Assembly: GCA_964463915.1 (NCBI GenBank)
Contig: CAYXEH010000005.1
Coordinates: 26,059-90,058 of the forward strand
DNA length: 64,000 bases
Reading direction: 5' to 3'
Origin: PUPG01 sp964463915
GTDB taxonomy: Bacteria > Bacteroidota > Bacteroidia > Bacteroidales > UBA7960
This document shows positions 16,827-26,433 of the stretch, in pieces. Under the pieces are notes generated by a model that was given only the letters and a program-made list of their open reading frames with translations, searched no databases and was not told the DNA's origin. Each line of letters opens with the position of its first letter. Position 1 is the first letter of the stretch. The position numbers and the translations under genes were made by a program.

Positions 16827-19454
16827 GTGGCAAAATCTAAAAATCAGACTGTTGAAACCCCCTTGATGAAGCAATATTACAGCATCAAGGCCAGGCATCC
16901 GGATGCGCTGTTGTTGTTCAGAGTGGGTGACTTTTATGAAACCTTCGGGGAAGATGCGGTGAAAACGGCGGAGATCCTGGGGATCATTCTTACCCGGCGG
17001 GCCAACGGGGCGGCATCCTACGTGGAACTGGCAGGTTTTCCTTATCATGCATTGGATAACTATCTCCCCAAACTGGTCCGTGCCGGCCAGCGGGTGGCCG
17101 TATGCGATCAGCTGGAGGATCCCAAACTAACTAAGAAGATCGTAAAAAGGGGAGTTACAGAACTGGTGACCCCGGGTATTGCATTCAGTGACAAAGTATT
17201 GAATCACAAGGAGAACAATTTCCTCGCAGCCCTGCATATTACGGAGGGTTATACCGGTATTGCCTTTCTGGATGTGTCTACCGGTGAATTCCTGACCGAC
17301 CAGGGCGACAGGGAATATATTGATAAGCTGCTGCAGAGCCTGCGCCCCAGTGAAGTGGTGATTCAGAAAAAGCACAAACAACTTATGCAGACTCGCTTTC
17401 CGGGTAAATATTATATCAGTACGCTGGATGACTGGGCGTTTACACGGGATTTTGCCGATGACCTGCTTTTGAAGCATTTTGGTACGGCTTCCTTCAAAGG
17501 TTTCGGGATTGAGGAGCTCAATGAGGGCATCATCGCAGCCGGAGCGGTGATGCAGTATTTGTCGGATACCCGGCATGATGAGCTGGGGCATATCAACAAG
17601 ATCAGCCGGATAGACAGGAACAGGTATGTATGGTTGGACAAGTTTACCATCCGGAATCTGGAGATCATGGAATCCATCAATGAGGATGCCACGACGCTGA
17701 AAGATGTGCTTGACCATACGCTTTCTCCCATGGGAAGCCGGTTGCTGAAACGCTGGATATTGTTGCCGCTTAAAGAGCCGGCGCAGATCAGGGAACGGCA
17801 TGAGGTGGTGGAGCACTTCATGCATCACCCCGAATTGCTCGAGAAACTGGGGATGCATCTGCGTGAGGCAGGAGACCTGGAACGGCTGATATCCAGAGTG
17901 GCTGTAGGCAAGATCAACCCCAGGGAATTGCAGCAGGTAAGGAAGGCGCTCGGAGCCGCGGAAGCTATCCGCGATCTTTGCCTGGAAAATGATTCGGAAT
18001 CGCTTCGGGAGGCCGGAAGACAACTCGATCCCTGCCCGGCCGTCAAAGACCGCATTGGCCGTGAATTGCTTGAGGAACCTTCGGCCGTTGCTGCCAAAGG
18101 GAACATGATCGCCGATGGGGTATCGGAGGAACTGGATGAATTGCGCCACATTGCCTATTCAGGAAAGGACTACCTTGCCTCACTGAGGCAGCGTGAAATT
18201 GAGCGTACAGGTATCCCATCCATCAAAATATCATTCAACCAGGTATTCGGATACTACCTGGAAGTGACCAATACCCACAAAGACAAGGTGCCGGAAGACT
18301 GGCACAGAAAGCAGACCCTGACCAACTCGGAACGCTACATTACCCCGGAACTGAAAGAGTATGAAGAGAAGATCCTGAGTGCAGAGGAACGGATACTGAA
18401 CCTGGAAATTCGCCTGTTTCAGGAGCTGGTGGAAGAGGTGGGTCGTTATGTGGCGCCCATACAGGTGAATGCCCATGTGATTGCCCGGCTGGATTGTCTG
18501 TCTTGTTTTGCCCTTGTGGCCCGGCGGAACAATTACGTGCGTCCCGGGATCAACGATTCATACGTGCTGGACATCAAAGGAGGGCGTCATCCGGTGATTG
18601 AACAGCAACTTCCCCCGGGCGAGGAATATGTGGCCAATGACGTATTGCTTGACAATGAGACACAGCAGCTGATGGTCATTACCGGGCCAAATATGTCAGG
18701 GAAATCGGCATTGCTGAGACAGACCGGCCTGATTGTATTGATGGCACAGATGGGATCATTCGTGCCGGCCGAAAATGCATCAATCGGACTGGTGGATAAG
18801 ATATTCACCCGGGTGGGCGCCTCCGACAACATCTCTTCGGGGGAGTCTACTTTCATGGTGGAGATGAACGAAACGGCCAGCATACTGAACAACATATCGG
18901 ATCGTAGTCTGATCCTGCTGGACGAGATCGGGCGCGGTACCAGTACCTATGATGGAATCAGCATTGCCTGGGCCATTGCCGAATTTTTACATGAGCATCC
19001 CATGTTCAGGGCCAAAACCCTGTTTGCCACTCACTATCATGAATTGAATGAGATGGCAGCCTCTTTTTCCAGGATCAGGAATTTCAATGTGTCTGTGAAA
19101 GAGGTACACAATAAGGTGATCTTTTTGCGAAAGCTGGTCCCCGGCGGGAGTGCGCACTCTTTCGGGATCCATGTGGCCCGCATGGCCGGAATGCCCAGGC
19201 CTGTGATTGAACGGGCCAATGCCATCCTTTCCCGGCTTGAACAATACCACGGCCACGACGAACTAACCGGTAAAGCTGCCTCGCATTCAGCCGGACAAAA
19301 AAAACAGGACGATTATCAGCTGAGCTTTTTTCAGCTGGATGATCCCTTGCTTTTACAAATAAAAGAAGATATCCTGAATACGGATGTGAATACCCTGACT
19401 CCGGTGGAGGCCCTGATGAAGCTCAATGAAATCAAGCGTTTGCTTGGAGAGTAG
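16827..19454 (+). CDS. mutS: DNA mismatch repair protein MutS
   Basis: Recognises mismatches and recruits MutL. 875 residues from the GTG start (MAKSKNQTVETPL). Domain I has TPLMKQYYSIKARHPDALLLFRVGDFYETF with the mismatch-contacting Phe-x-Glu motif. The clamp and core domains follow. The C-terminal ABC-type ATPase has Walker A TGPNMSGKSALLRQ, the STFMVEM signature region, Walker B LILLDEIGRGTSTYDG and the H-loop FATHYHEL. The C-terminus ends in a helix-turn-helix dimerisation region (TPVEALMKLNEIKRLL). Full length and MutS1 type. No mutL nearby. Confidence 0.97.
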   Translation: MAKSKNQTVETPLMKQYYSIKARHPDALLLFRVGDFYETFGEDAVKTAEILGIILTRRANGAASYVELAGFPYHALDNYLPKLVRAGQRVAVCDQLEDPKLTKKIVKRGVTELVTPGIAFSDKVLNHKENNFLAALHITEGYTGIAFLDVSTGEFLTDQGDREYIDKLLQSLRPSEVVIQKKHKQLMQTRFPGKYYISTLDDWAFTRDFADDLLLKHFGTASFKGFGIEELNEGIIAAGAVMQYLSDTRHDELGHINKISRIDRNRYVWLDKFTIRNLEIMESINEDATTLKDVLDHTLSPMGSRLLKRWILLPLKEPAQIRERHEVVEHFMHHPELLEKLGMHLREAGDLERLISRVAVGKINPRELQQVRKALGAAEAIRDLCLENDSESLREAGRQLDPCPAVKDRIGRELLEEPSAVAAKGNMIADGVSEELDELRHIAYSGKDYLASLRQREIERTGIPSIKISFNQVFGYYLEVTNTHKDKVPEDWHRKQTLTNSERYITPELKEYEEKILSAEERILNLEIRLFQELVEEVGRYVAPIQVNAHVIARLDCLSCFALVARRNNYVRPGINDSYVLDIKGGRHPVIEQQLPPGEEYVANDVLLDNETQQLMVITGPNMSGKSALLRQTGLIVLMAQMGSFVPAENASIGLVDKIFTRVGASDNISSGESTFMVEMNETASILNNISDRSLILLDEIGRGTSTYDGISIAWAIAEFLHEHPMFRAKTLFATHYHELNEMAASFSRIRNFNVSVKEVHNKVIFLRKLVPGGSAHSFGIHVARMAGMPRPVIERANAILSRLEQYHGHDELTGKAASHSAGQKKQDDYQLSFFQLDDPLLLQIKEDILNTDVNTLTPVEALMKLNEIKRLLGE

Positions 19455-19524
19455 CAGCACAGGGAATAATGCGCTCCCCTTTTAACCGGGCCGGGGCCGG
19501 ATCAGAGAGACGCAGAGAACAGGA

Positions 19525-20040
19525 TCAGTTCCTGTAACCCAGATTCTGGAGTACTTCGTCGCTCAGGTCGTAGCGCACATCGGTATAGATCATCGACACA
19601 CCTCCTGCCCGGTCAAAGATCACGGCATAGTTTCCGCTTGAAGCAATCTCCTCAACGGCACTGTGTACCTTGTCCTGAATGGGTTCAAGCAGCTCCTCCC
19701 TTTTTTGGAAAAGCTCTCCTTCCCGGCCAAAACGCTGCATCTGTAATTCTTTGGCCTCCTGTTCAAGCCGGACGATCTCATCTTCCCTTTCCTGCTTCAT
19801 TTCATCGGGAAGCAAGGGTGCTTCAGCCTGATATTCCCGGTAAAGCCGGTCTACTTCGGCGAACATGTCTTCCAGTTCAGCCTGCCATTCAACCGACAGC
19901 TGCTCGATCTCCCTTTCAGCTGCCTGGTATTCCGGGATGTTGTCAAGGATGTACTCTGTATCTACGTACGCGAATCTTTGTCCCCATGCGGTGGTGGTCA
20001 TGATGGCCACCAGCAGGGTTAAAAAAAGTTTTTTGTTCAT
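19525..20040 (-). CDS. OmpH/Skp-family periplasmic chaperone
   Basis: Binds unfolded outer-membrane proteins in the periplasm and hands them to the BAM complex. 171 residues with a signal peptide ending at AWG-Q, then QRFAYVDTEYILDNIPEYQAA, the family N-terminal strand. A long charged coiled coil follows (~residues 40-125), then a return strand (YAVIFDRAGG). It lies 45 bases downstream of bamA in the same direction, the usual Bacteroidota order. Many Bacteroidota have two tandem ompH copies; only one is present here. Confidence 0.88.
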   Translation of the reverse strand: MNKKLFLTLLVAIMTTTAWGQRFAYVDTEYILDNIPEYQAAEREIEQLSVEWQAELEDMFAEVDRLYREYQAEAPLLPDEMKQEREDEIVRLEQEAKELQMQRFGREGELFQKREELLEPIQDKVHSAVEEIASSGNYAVIFDRAGGVSMIYTDVRYDLSDEVLQNLGYRN

Positions 20041-20047
20041 AAGGGAT

Positions 20048-20053
20048 CCTCCT
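20048..20053 (-). promoter_or_regulatory. Strong Shine-Dalgarno of ompH
   Basis: On the minus strand AGGAGG lies 7 bases before the ompH ATG. Most starts in this window lack a purine-rich site, as usual in Bacteroidota, so this one stands out and may raise OmpH translation relative to BamA. Confidence 0.6.
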
Positions 20054-20085
20054 GAATGATTGGGTTAAGATAGCACAACTGCCTG

Positions 20086-22587
20086 TTAGTTGATATCCTG
20101 GCCGATAGAGAAGTGGAACTGCCCGCCAGAGGAATTTGGCCGTCCCGGAATGTCATCAAAGCCGTACCCGTAATCGATACCCAGCAGGCCGAACATAGGC
20201 AGGAACACCCTGACCCCAACACCCGCAGAGCGTTTGATATCGAACGGATTGAAAGAACGGAGATCGGAAAAGGCATTACCTCCTTCCACAAAGGCAAGTG
20301 CATAGATGGTCGCCATGGGATTGAGTGAAACGGGATAGCGCAGCTCCACCGAATATTTGCTATAAGCGTTTGCCCCGATAAATTCACCCTGTGCATCAGT
20401 GGGTGTGAGGGAATAATTTTCATAACCACGCATGGCAATTACTTCACGGCCATCAATTTCCCAGCCTGTCAGTCCGTCGCCACCCAGATAGAATCTTTCA
20501 AACGGTGGATAGCCGATGTCTGAATTGTAAAAGCCCAGGAAGCCATAGCGTATCTTGGCTGCTACGATCAAATCTCCCACAATGGGGGTGAAATAGTCTG
20601 TTTTCATCTTCCATTTGTGGTATTCCAACCAGCGGTATTTGTCCTGCGGGTCGGCATCTTTCAGATTCTCTCCTGTTACAAGGGTGTAGGGTGGTGTTAA
20701 CTGCAACGACAGCGATACCTCAGAACCAGACCGCGGGAACAGGTCGGCATCCTTTGAGTTCCTCCCAAACTCAACATTGTAGCTGAGATTATGCGATTGT
20801 CCGTTGTCAAAGACAAACCGAATCGGACTGTTCAGGATGTCATAATGCTGATAGTTGGCCGATTGCCTGAGGTAAAAATAATCATCGGGCAGCGTCAGCC
20901 GTTTAGCAAGCCCTACCGAGGCGCCCAGGATAGAATAATAACCGTAATTAGGGTCGCTTCGGGCCAGGTTGCGGCGATGGGTGGTTTGATAGAAAGACAC
21001 ACTCAAGGCATTGGGTTTCTCCCCGCCGAGCCATGGTTCAACAAAGGAGGCACTATATGAAATGTAGCCCCGTCCATAAGTTTGCGCCCTCAGTGACAGG
21101 GTTTGCCCGTCACCGGTTGGCAGCGGCCGCCATGCATCCCTGTCAAAGAAATTGCGGGTGGAGAAGTTGTTAAAGGAAATCCCCACTGTCCCGATGATAC
21201 GGTTGGCTCCCCATCCGCCCGACAATTCGATCTGGTCGGAAGAAGTCTCCTCCAGGATATATTCGATGTCTACTGTATTGTCCTGGGGATTAGGAATGGG
21301 GTTTACCTCAATCGATTCCTGGTCAAAATATCCCAGCTGAATGATCTCCCGCTGACTTCTGATAATTGCTGAACGGCTGAAGAGTTGACCTGGGCGGGTT
21401 CTGATCTCACGCATGATCACGTGGTCATTGGTACGTGTGTTTCCCGTTACACTCACCCTGTTGATCCTTGCCTGCTCTCCTTCATGGATACGGATCTCCA
21501 GGTCAATAGAGTCATTCTCCACGGCCACTTCAACCGGATCAAGATTAAAAAACAGGTAGCCGATGTCGAGGTAGAGTGAACTGACATCCCCCTGCTCCAT
21601 ATTCATGGAAAGGTTTTGTTCCAGTTTTGTCTGATTATATTCATCCCCGGAGCTGATCTGCAATATTTCGTTCAGGTCCTCGTCTGAGTAAACGGTATTG
21701 CCTACCCAGTTTATGTCTCTGAAATAATAAGTAGGTCCTTCTTCGATGTGGAGGTCTATTTCGATGCGGTTGTCATCTACGAAATAAACTGAATCTTTGA
21801 CAATCCGCGCATCCCGCTTACCCAGCTCGTTATATCGTTCGATAATTCGTTGCTTGTCTTTTCGGAAATCTTCTTCCACCAGCTTGGAGGATGAAAATAA
21901 AAAGAGGAGGCTCCTTTCGCGGGTGTCTTCCATGAGTCGCTTAATCTTCCAGTCGCTGAGTACTTCATTTCCGTAAATGTTTACTTCCCGGATTCGTGTG
22001 CGGCGGCCACGGTCGATCTCAAATTCCAGGATCAGTTGGTTTGTCCTGGCGGTATCCACTTTCTGCCGGATCTCGACTTCAGGGGTCATATACCCTTCTT
22101 CCTGGTAATAATCCTCGATAACGGTCTGTGCCCTGTAAAGGAGGTTGTCGGTTACCACATCCCCCCTGGTGAGATTCAGTCTTTCTTTGATCTCGTCTTC
22201 ATCTGATTTTTTGGCACCGATGAATTCATAGCTTGAAAGCCTGGGGCGTTCCTTCAGTTCTATTTCAAGAAAAACCACATCGTCCTGTACGGAGATAATG
22301 CCGATGCTCACATCCTCAAACAAACGTTGTCGCCAGAGTTGTTCGATGGCATTGGTGATGTCTTCACCCGGAATCGTGATTTCCTGGCCCACGGTAAGCT
22401 GTGAAACCATGATCACGACATTTTCATTGATATTCTCCGTGCCGGTAACTGAGATTCCTCCGATCTGGTATTCTCTGGGATTATTCGGGTCAATGGTGAT
22501 TTCCTCACCAGTCTGGACCTGCTGTGCCTGAACGGCCACAGGAAAGAAACAGAAAACTAGGGTGAACAGAAGAATGATTTTATGCAT
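20086..22587 (-). CDS. bamA: Outer membrane protein assembly factor BamA
   Basis: The essential Omp85 insertase that folds beta-barrels into the outer membrane. 833 residues. A signal peptide ends at VQA-Q. POTRA-type domains cover residues ~35-430 (for example IGGISVTGTENINENVV, YEFIGAKKSDEDEI, REVNIYGNEVLSDWKIKR, INWVGNTVYSDEDL, RVSVTGNTRTNDHVIMREI). A 16-stranded barrel follows, with the conserved lid-loop motif seen as MRGYE. It ends in a beta-signal-like FSIGQDIN. Operon order uppS-bamA-ompH with a 15-base gap after uppS. Confidence 0.96.
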   Translation of the reverse strand: MHKIILLFTLVFCFFPVAVQAQQVQTGEEITIDPNNPREYQIGGISVTGTENINENVVIMVSQLTVGQEITIPGEDITNAIEQLWRQRLFEDVSIGIISVQDDVVFLEIELKERPRLSSYEFIGAKKSDEDEIKERLNLTRGDVVTDNLLYRAQTVIEDYYQEEGYMTPEVEIRQKVDTARTNQLILEFEIDRGRRTRIREVNIYGNEVLSDWKIKRLMEDTRERSLLFLFSSSKLVEEDFRKDKQRIIERYNELGKRDARIVKDSVYFVDDNRIEIDLHIEEGPTYYFRDINWVGNTVYSDEDLNEILQISSGDEYNQTKLEQNLSMNMEQGDVSSLYLDIGYLFFNLDPVEVAVENDSIDLEIRIHEGEQARINRVSVTGNTRTNDHVIMREIRTRPGQLFSRSAIIRSQREIIQLGYFDQESIEVNPIPNPQDNTVDIEYILEETSSDQIELSGGWGANRIIGTVGISFNNFSTRNFFDRDAWRPLPTGDGQTLSLRAQTYGRGYISYSASFVEPWLGGEKPNALSVSFYQTTHRRNLARSDPNYGYYSILGASVGLAKRLTLPDDYFYLRQSANYQHYDILNSPIRFVFDNGQSHNLSYNVEFGRNSKDADLFPRSGSEVSLSLQLTPPYTLVTGENLKDADPQDKYRWLEYHKWKMKTDYFTPIVGDLIVAAKIRYGFLGFYNSDIGYPPFERFYLGGDGLTGWEIDGREVIAMRGYENYSLTPTDAQGEFIGANAYSKYSVELRYPVSLNPMATIYALAFVEGGNAFSDLRSFNPFDIKRSAGVGVRVFLPMFGLLGIDYGYGFDDIPGRPNSSGGQFHFSIGQDIN

Positions 22588-22602
22588 TGTCTGGAAAGTA
22601 TT

Positions 22603-23358
22603 TCAAGCTTGTTTGACATCATCGGCATGGCATTCAACCTTCCCGAAACGCCTTTCGCGGCGTTGGTAGTCGATGATGGCCTGGTAAAAATGTTTTTTTC
22701 TGAAGTCTGGCCAGAGCACCGGTGTAAAATGCAGCTCGGTATAGGCCAATTGCCAAAGTAAAAAGTTACTTATTCGCAATTCTCCACTTGTGCGTATCAA
22801 TAAATCGGGGTCAGGAAGGTGGGAGGTTTCCATTGCCTGTTCCACCAGTTCCTGGTCGATATCTTCAGGATCTATGCTTTTTTTCGCTACTTTGCGCGCA
22901 ATCTTTTTTGCCGCATTGGTAATTTCCCAACGTGCACTGTAGCTGAGCGCTATGTTGAGTGTCAGCCCTGTATTTCCGGATGTCAACTCTATGGCCTCTC
23001 TTAGTGTTTTTCTGCAGGAAGCAGGCAGGGAGTCAATATCACCGATGGCCTGTAGCCTCACATTGTTTTTGTGGAGTTCCAGGGTTTCATTTTCAATGGC
23101 GTGGGTTAGTAGCCCCAGCAGGGTATCCACCTCTTTGTGGGGGCGGCACCAGTTTTCGGTGGAAAAAGCGAAAAGTGTCAGATAGGGAATGCCAATTTCA
23201 GCAGCTGCCCTGACGGTATCCCGCACGGACTCCACCCCACTTTCATGTCCGAAAATGCGCTCCTTGCCCTGTTGTTGTGCCCAGCGCCCGTTCCCGTCCA
23301 TGATAATTGCCACATGGCAGGGAAGCTTTTCGGTGTTAATACGCTGCTTTAGATCCAT
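22603..23358 (-). CDS. uppS: Isoprenyl (undecaprenyl) diphosphate synthase
   Basis: A cis-prenyltransferase that makes undecaprenyl diphosphate, the carrier for peptidoglycan and O-antigen units. 251 residues from the ATG of MDLKQRINTEK; a TTG two codons earlier is less likely. Motifs: HVAIIMDGNGRWAQQQG with the catalytic Asp, FAFSTENWCRP, and the C-terminal DLLIRTSGELRISNFLLWQLAYTEL. The downstream bamA may be co-transcribed. Confidence 0.95.
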   Translation of the reverse strand: MDLKQRINTEKLPCHVAIIMDGNGRWAQQQGKERIFGHESGVESVRDTVRAAAEIGIPYLTLFAFSTENWCRPHKEVDTLLGLLTHAIENETLELHKNNVRLQAIGDIDSLPASCRKTLREAIELTSGNTGLTLNIALSYSARWEITNAAKKIARKVAKKSIDPEDIDQELVEQAMETSHLPDPDLLIRTSGELRISNFLLWQLAYTELHFTPVLWPDFRKKHFYQAIIDYQRRERRFGKVECHADDVKQA

Positions 23359-23454
23359 TACCAATCAATAAATTATAACTCCAAAAAGGAGGACAAATTT
23401 CATAAAATGTTCCGACAAAAAAAAGGAAAACCCCAAAGTTTAAGAAAATTTATA

Positions 23455-24159
23455 CTAAAACGGCGTATGCGGGCAGCGTGCTGAAGAACGGTCAATGATT
23501 TTGTAGGTAAGAATCAGCCCGGCAAATCCATACCAATCGTTTCCCCGGGGATTACCCCTTAGGCTCACCTGGTCAAGGTAATCAGTGCCGGTTCTCCTCA
23601 GCCCCCATTCCATCCCACCACTGATATTCGATGTGATGTGGTATTTCAGCCCGCCGCCAAACAAATAGGTTGAACTGATTTTGTTATCTGCATCGGGCTG
23701 TTCTGCTGTGTCCAGGTGGGTTTTGGTGCCGGAACCGTAGTTGCCGTCAAAAAAGAGATAGCCCATTCCCAGGAAAAGATAGGGAGAAAACAACGATTCC
23801 TCTTCTCCGGTGACATAAGGAAGGAAGTTGACCTCACCCTGGACAGAAAGTTCCGTAATGTTGGTTTCAAAGCGAAATACTCCGCCGTTTTCTAAAATGG
23901 AAAAGGGGCTGCCTTCGTCTGTGCCGCTGACATTCCCATGCGCCAGATTTACCCTGGCCGACAGGTGGTTGTCCAAATTATAGCGGATAAACCCACCGAA
24001 TGCGGGTGCCGGATGCTTGAACTGCCCCTGTGGTCCCTGGTTCAGATCCCCCGAGTAATAGGCTCCGCCCCCGAAAAGTCCCAGCTCATAAACCTGGGCT
24101 TCTGTGGTAAGCGTTGCCATTCCCAGAAAAACAAATACAAGGAGACTGTTGAATTTCAT
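23455..24159 (-). CDS. DUF6089-type outer-membrane beta-barrel protein
   Basis: A predicted 234-residue outer-membrane barrel with a signal peptide ending at TEA-Q, then alternating strands (YELGLFGGGAYYSGDLNQ, FGGFIRYNLDNHLSARVNLAHG, PYLFLGMGYLFFDG, GMEWGLRRTGTDYLDQVS, WYGFAGLILTYKI). The N-terminal pattern and the position between nadK and uppS are those of the DUF6089 family found at this site in many Bacteroidota. Function unknown; the linkage to bamA suggests an envelope role. Confidence 0.78.
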   Translation of the reverse strand: MKFNSLLVFVFLGMATLTTEAQVYELGLFGGGAYYSGDLNQGPQGQFKHPAPAFGGFIRYNLDNHLSARVNLAHGNVSGTDEGSPFSILENGGVFRFETNITELSVQGEVNFLPYVTGEEESLFSPYLFLGMGYLFFDGNYGSGTKTHLDTAEQPDADNKISSTYLFGGGLKYHITSNISGGMEWGLRRTGTDYLDQVSLRGNPRGNDWYGFAGLILTYKIIDRSSARCPHTPF

Positions 24160-24234
24160 GCCGGCGCGTTAATGAGTTCAGAGATAACAATGGTTTATGA
24201 GAAATAACGACTTGTGCCGAATAATATTTTGTAC

Positions 24235-25113
24235 TTAGTTCCTTTTATCCAGCCCCCAGGCCAGTTTGTTGCGGATGGTTTTGTAAAAATCCTTTTGCCC
24301 GATGCCGATCAGGTTGATAGAAAAGGGAGCCCGCTTAATAAAGAGTTCTTCTGTGGTGTTCATGGGGCGTGACCTGGAATCAAGAGTCAGGAGGTAGTCC
24401 TGTGTGCGCCCGGATATCCGCAGCTTTACCACCGCGCTGTCAGGAATCACGATCGGACGGACTGTCAGGTTGTGGGTGGCGATGGGGGTGATGACCAGGG
24501 TTTTGCTTTCCGGGGAAATGATCGGTCCGCCACAACTCAGCGAATATCCGGTTGATCCGGTTGGTGTGGAGATGATCAGCCCGTCGGCCCAGTAGGTGTT
24601 CAGAAACTGGTCATCCACGTAGGCCTTGATCTTGATCATGCTGGAATTGTCGCGTTTCAGTACAGTCAGCTCATTGAGTGCATAGTTAAAGTCACCGAAT
24701 AGTTCCGGGGGCGAATACAACTGCAGCATGGCCCGGTTGTCGATCGCATAATCACCCGATATCAAAGCCTTTGAGGCATAAGAAACTTCATCGGTTGAGA
24801 TGGCAGACAGGAATCCAAGACGCCCGGTATTGATCCCCAGTACCGGTATGCCGGAGTTTTGTAACAGGGTAATGGTGTCTAGCAGTGTGCCGTCTCCACC
24901 GATGCTGATCATGCAGAAGGTGTCCTTGTCGGGTTGTTCGTTTGCCGACAGTACCCTGAAGGGTTTGTTAAACTTTACATGCCCCTTAATATGGGTATAG
25001 AGCCCTTCATAGATCAGAAAATGAGTAACCCTTTCTTCCATAATGTGTACTATGAGCCGAAAGTTATCCAGGAAGGCGGGATCCAGTGCCCTTCCAAAAA
25101 AAGCGATTTTCAT
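24235..25113 (-). CDS. nadK: NAD kinase
   Basis: Phosphorylates NAD+ to NADP+. 292 residues. Family motifs are SIGGDGTLLDTI (catalytic Asp in GGDGT), GINTGRLGFLS, the NE-type segment YALNELTVLKRD, and the nucleotide-binding signature STPTGSTGYSLSCGGPIISP. Cytoplasmic. Position next to the DUF6089 gene matches Bacteroidota synteny. Confidence 0.96.
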   Translation of the reverse strand: MKIAFFGRALDPAFLDNFRLIVHIMEERVTHFLIYEGLYTHIKGHVKFNKPFRVLSANEQPDKDTFCMISIGGDGTLLDTITLLQNSGIPVLGINTGRLGFLSAISTDEVSYASKALISGDYAIDNRAMLQLYSPPELFGDFNYALNELTVLKRDNSSMIKIKAYVDDQFLNTYWADGLIISTPTGSTGYSLSCGGPIISPESKTLVITPIATHNLTVRPIVIPDSAVVKLRISGRTQDYLLTLDSRSRPMNTTEELFIKRAPFSINLIGIGQKDFYKTIRNKLAWGLDKRN

Positions 25114-25162
25114 GAGGGTCTATTTTTTTCGAAGGTAATAAAAATGAAGATATTGGCCGGTG

Positions 25163-26425
25163 TTACATCATTTCCAATCTGTGGGCGTCGAGTTTCAGGA
25201 AAGTGAACAACATCAGGGTAACGCCCCAGAGGGAGGATCCTCCGTAACTAATCAGCGGTAAGGGAATCCCGATTACCGGCACGACACCAACGGTCATCCC
25301 GATATTGATGGCAAAGTGGAAGAATAATATGGAAAGGGTGGCGTATCCGAAAACCCGGCTAAAGGTTGATCGCTGTTTCTCAGCCAGGTATAGGAGGCGC
25401 AAAAGCAGGCTTGTGTAAAGACCGATGATTACCAGGCTGCCGATAAACCCCCATTCTTCACCGACGGTACAGAAGATAAAGTCCGTAGATTGTTCGGGAA
25501 TAAAGTCAAACTGGGTCTGCGTACCCTGCAGAAAGCCTTTGCCGGCAAAACCTCCTGACCCGATGGCGATCTTCGACTGGCGAAGGTTATAGCCGGCGCC
25601 CTGCAGGTCAGCTCCGCCATGTAGCAATACCTCAATTCTTGCTTTATGATGAGGTTGCAATGCATTTTCGAAGGTGTAATCCACAGAATATACAAAAGCT
25701 GCCAGCAGTAAAAAAAGCCCGATCAGTTGCGGGATCACCCTGTTTTTCTTTCTCATCAGGAACCCGACTGCCAGGGTAATCACAGCCAATGACCCAATGA
25801 TGATAAATTCGTTGAATACCAGGGTAAGAATAAAGAGGACCACTGCCACTGCCCCGAAGAACAGGACCAGGCCTCCGATGTAGCCTTCCCGGAAAAGCAC
25901 AAGAATGAAGGAGGCAAAAACCAGGGTGGTTCCTACATCTTTCTGCAGTAAAACCAGTACAGCCGGTAACAGGATAATGCCAAAGGCCTTTATGCGTGTG
26001 AAAAACCCGGGTTTTTTTGCCCTGACTCTGCTTATGAAAGCGGCCAGTGCCAATATGGTACCATATTTGGCAATTTCTGATGGCTGGAAAGCAAATCCGC
26101 CCACCCGGAACCACGCCCGGGTGGCGTTAATCTCCACACCGAAGAACAATACTCCTATCAGGACCAGCAACAGGCTGACATAGATTATCCCGGAAAAACT
26201 GGTGAAAAACCTTATGTCAATGGTAAGTACTGCTGCGGCCAGAATGAATGCCCCCAGTACCCATATGAACTGTTTGCCGTAGCTGGTCCCGAGGTCAAAA
26301 ATATGGTGATACGACCCGGTGTATTCGGAAGCGAATATGTTAACCCAGCCAATGGTTACCAGGGCCAAAAACAGGAATAATACCGTTTTGTCAATGTTTT
26401 TGAAAATATTGATTTGCCTTGTCAT
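25163..26425 (-). CDS. rodA: Rod-shape SEDS peptidoglycan polymerase RodA
   Basis: A lipid II glycosyltransferase of the elongasome, working with PBP2. 420 residues with about ten membrane segments. SEDS motifs: INATRAWFRVGGFAFQPSEIAKYGTIL, LQKDVGTTLVFASF (the Asp position of the SEDS family), GAGYNLRQSKIAIGSGGFAGKGFLQGTQTQFDFIPEQSTDFIF, and near the end IPLPLISYGGSSLW. It lies 8 bases after mrdA, so the pair is co-transcribed and co-functional. mreB, mreC and mreD, often just upstream in Bacteroidota, are absent here. Confidence 0.95.
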   Translation of the reverse strand: MTRQINIFKNIDKTVLFLFLALVTIGWVNIFASEYTGSYHHIFDLGTSYGKQFIWVLGAFILAAAVLTIDIRFFTSFSGIIYVSLLLVLIGVLFFGVEINATRAWFRVGGFAFQPSEIAKYGTILALAAFISRVRAKKPGFFTRIKAFGIILLPAVLVLLQKDVGTTLVFASFILVLFREGYIGGLVLFFGAVAVVLFILTLVFNEFIIIGSLAVITLAVGFLMRKKNRVIPQLIGLFLLLAAFVYSVDYTFENALQPHHKARIEVLLHGGADLQGAGYNLRQSKIAIGSGGFAGKGFLQGTQTQFDFIPEQSTDFIFCTVGEEWGFIGSLVIIGLYTSLLLRLLYLAEKQRSTFSRVFGYATLSILFFHFAINIGMTVGVVPVIGIPLPLISYGGSSLWGVTLMLFTFLKLDAHRLEMM

Positions 26426-26433
26426 TGGGCGTT